Of a stretch of DNA of 64,000 nt, positions 62,450-64,000 are shown piece by piece. The notes beneath the pieces were generated by a model. It was not told the origin of the DNA, did no database searches, and saw only the letters and a program-made list of their open reading frames with translations. Origin of the DNA: Casuarius casuarius (taxonomy: Eukaryota; Chordata; Aves; Casuariiformes; Casuariidae); NCBI GenBank assembly GCA_003342895.1, contig PTFA01000361.1, positions 435,580-499,579 of the forward strand, written 5' to 3'. Positions within the stretch are counted from its first letter, which is position 1. Every line of letters begins with the position of its first letter. The translations under genes were made by a program, and so were the position numbers.

Positions 62450-64000
62450 TTGAAAAACAATTTAGCTTTGCTAGGATTCTCCTAACTTACTGCACTTTCT
62501 GAGATGTGATTTGCAAAGCAAAATGAGAAGTTTAGTCCCAGCAACATACACATTGTGGATGCTGAGTGGGACAGATAACTAATGTTCAACTTTTTGGTGC
62601 GGTCAAGTATATGAACCATTTAGACATTGTTACCTATTTGCTTGTCCTGTGACCACTGATCCTGAGCCTTTCCTTAGCCTCTCCTTTTGGTAAAAAGCTG
62701 ATTTTTCTGCTTCCGTATGTTCATTTCATTTTTTACTAGCAAATGTTCCTTTCTCTCTTTCCATGTACAATCTGCCAAACAACTGCATTAATAGATTGTT
62801 TCCTTCCTCTCTTTTCAAGCCTGGTCAAAGACATTCTTGGGGCTTTTTATTTTTGGCTACCCTGTGGTGCTGCGTGTGACGGTGCAAGAAACTGCCTGAG
62901 GGCAGATAGAGAGGGAAACTNGTTGGAGATGTTGATCAACAGAAGATTAAGTTTAAAAATAAAAAGCTAATCTAGCAAAAGACCATGGTCATCACATTTT
63001 TCTAATAGGGAGGCATCAGATTTTATTTTATTTTTTTGAGGAAATATTCTTTCTCAGTTCTTTGAATGTTTTAAAAAGTGTATTTTAGGAGTCTGATTTT
63101 ATATCACTTACGAAATGCGATGTCTTCCATTTCTGATCCATGCTATGCTACAGATGTGTTCTGATATGGTATGTAGATCTGCAGATTTCTTATAAAGAAA
63201 AAGTAGTAATGTGTTCAATGCATATGGTTTTGCTTTCCATTNGAGACAAGTCTAAGAGGGAGATTCTTATTGATGAATTTTGTGCCTCCAAGGGAGGGAT
63301 AAGTGCTGAAAGTTTTTCCTGAAAGAAAATACACAGCTTATTGAATTTCTTAGCTATTAATAACACGTATTTCCCTCTGTGTGCATGTGCGTGTGAGAGA
63401 GAGAGAGCGCGAGAGGGAGAAGAGGTAGTCTTGAAACCAAAAGCTTTCTGTGGATATAAAACAGTCTCTCCCTTCTGGATATCACTTAAGGGTTGAAGAA
63501 CCAAGCAATAATCGATCCCAGAACTTCCCTGTCTCTCGTGTTCTTTTTCTGTCTCTCTTCCTCTATCCCTTCTTCTTTTTCTTCCTCATTTTCTTTACCA
63601 ACCATAACAAGTGCTTCTCACAACTGTAGGCCTATTAAGTGCCTTTTGGGGCTATACATACTTGATACGGATATCAGCCATATCAAACGGATCAGTGGAT
63701 ATCAGCCAGTCCTATTCTTGAAGTGAGCTATTTTCTGATTCTTTTTTTGATTGTATTTGGCCTAGGGTAGGTACTTTTAAATCCCATTGATGTCACATCA
63801 TGGGAAGTCATCAAAACCTTACCAAAGCTTTTTTTTTCCCCCAATATTCTATATCCATTTTACTCAAGAGTGTCTCTGTCCAGTTCAACAGAAAACCTCT
63901 CCAGCTTTTTTAGCCAATACTGTGACTGTGGCATTGGGACATTCACAGTTACCAGAAATTGTGCTTAAAAAAATGCATGTTATTGTAGCAAATTATAGTG
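62450..64000. other. Non-coding DNA to the window end
   Basis: No gene seen. A TG then GA microsatellite with CG interruptions lies at 63379-63424. A pyrimidine-rich stretch (TC and TTC rich) lies at about 63530-63600. Confidence 0.65.

Noticed and set aside
61877..62453. Several overlapping open frames
   Set aside because: All lie inside the minus-strand CR1 fragment.
1..64000. CRISPR arrays, LTR retrovirus structure, rRNA or tRNA genes, bacterial operons
   Set aside because: No regularly spaced repeats, paired LTRs with primer-binding sites, cloverleaf genes or dense co-directional frames were seen in reading the window.

Overview
This window looks like a piece of a draft sauropsid, most likely bird, nuclear genome. 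The evidence is a set of recognisable CR1 LINE copies (3' ends at about 47.9 kb and 61.9 kb, and older relics at about 16.0, 25.0 and 30.3-31.5 kb), a low overall repeat load, an AT-rich non-coding background with depleted CpG, and no dense open reading frames. Scattered single N bases and a 30-N gap at 20616-20645 point to a draft assembly. Nothing suggests a prokaryotic, plasmid or viral origin. I found no operon-like gene run, CRISPR array, rRNA, tRNA or intact retrovirus.

Layout. Bases 1-250 are a truncated CpG island with GC boxes and a YY1-like site, probably the edge of a promoter or first exon. Composition drops sharply to AT-rich at about 260, and the remaining 63.7 kb looks like a long intron, or intron plus intergenic DNA. 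No complete gene is visible. Short stretches that are open in one frame and flanked by plausible plus-strand splice signals occur at 5230-5311, 26589-26676, 45183-45305, 59892-59981 and 60910-61057. The last two join in the same frame and end at a stop, so they could be the 3' end of a gene running left to right from the CpG island. I recognise none of the encoded peptides, and introns this long contain many pseudo-exons, so all are hypotheses.

The non-coding DNA holds a near-consensus CTCF site (7442-7455), a cluster of seven perfect POU octamers at 17.3-25.3 kb, a second CpG-dense spot inside AT-rich DNA (42631-42720), several perfect inverted repeats (2474-2525, 3941-3969, 12607-12632, 14035-14050, 23510-23531, 36094-36143, 61388-61446), and simple-sequence tracts.

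No convincing new biological system was found. The items most worth checking are the two-exon 3' gene end at 59.9-61.1 kb, the exon at 26.6 kb with two open frames, the internal CpG spot at 42.6 kb, the octamer cluster, and the hairpins at 61.4 kb and 36.1 kb.
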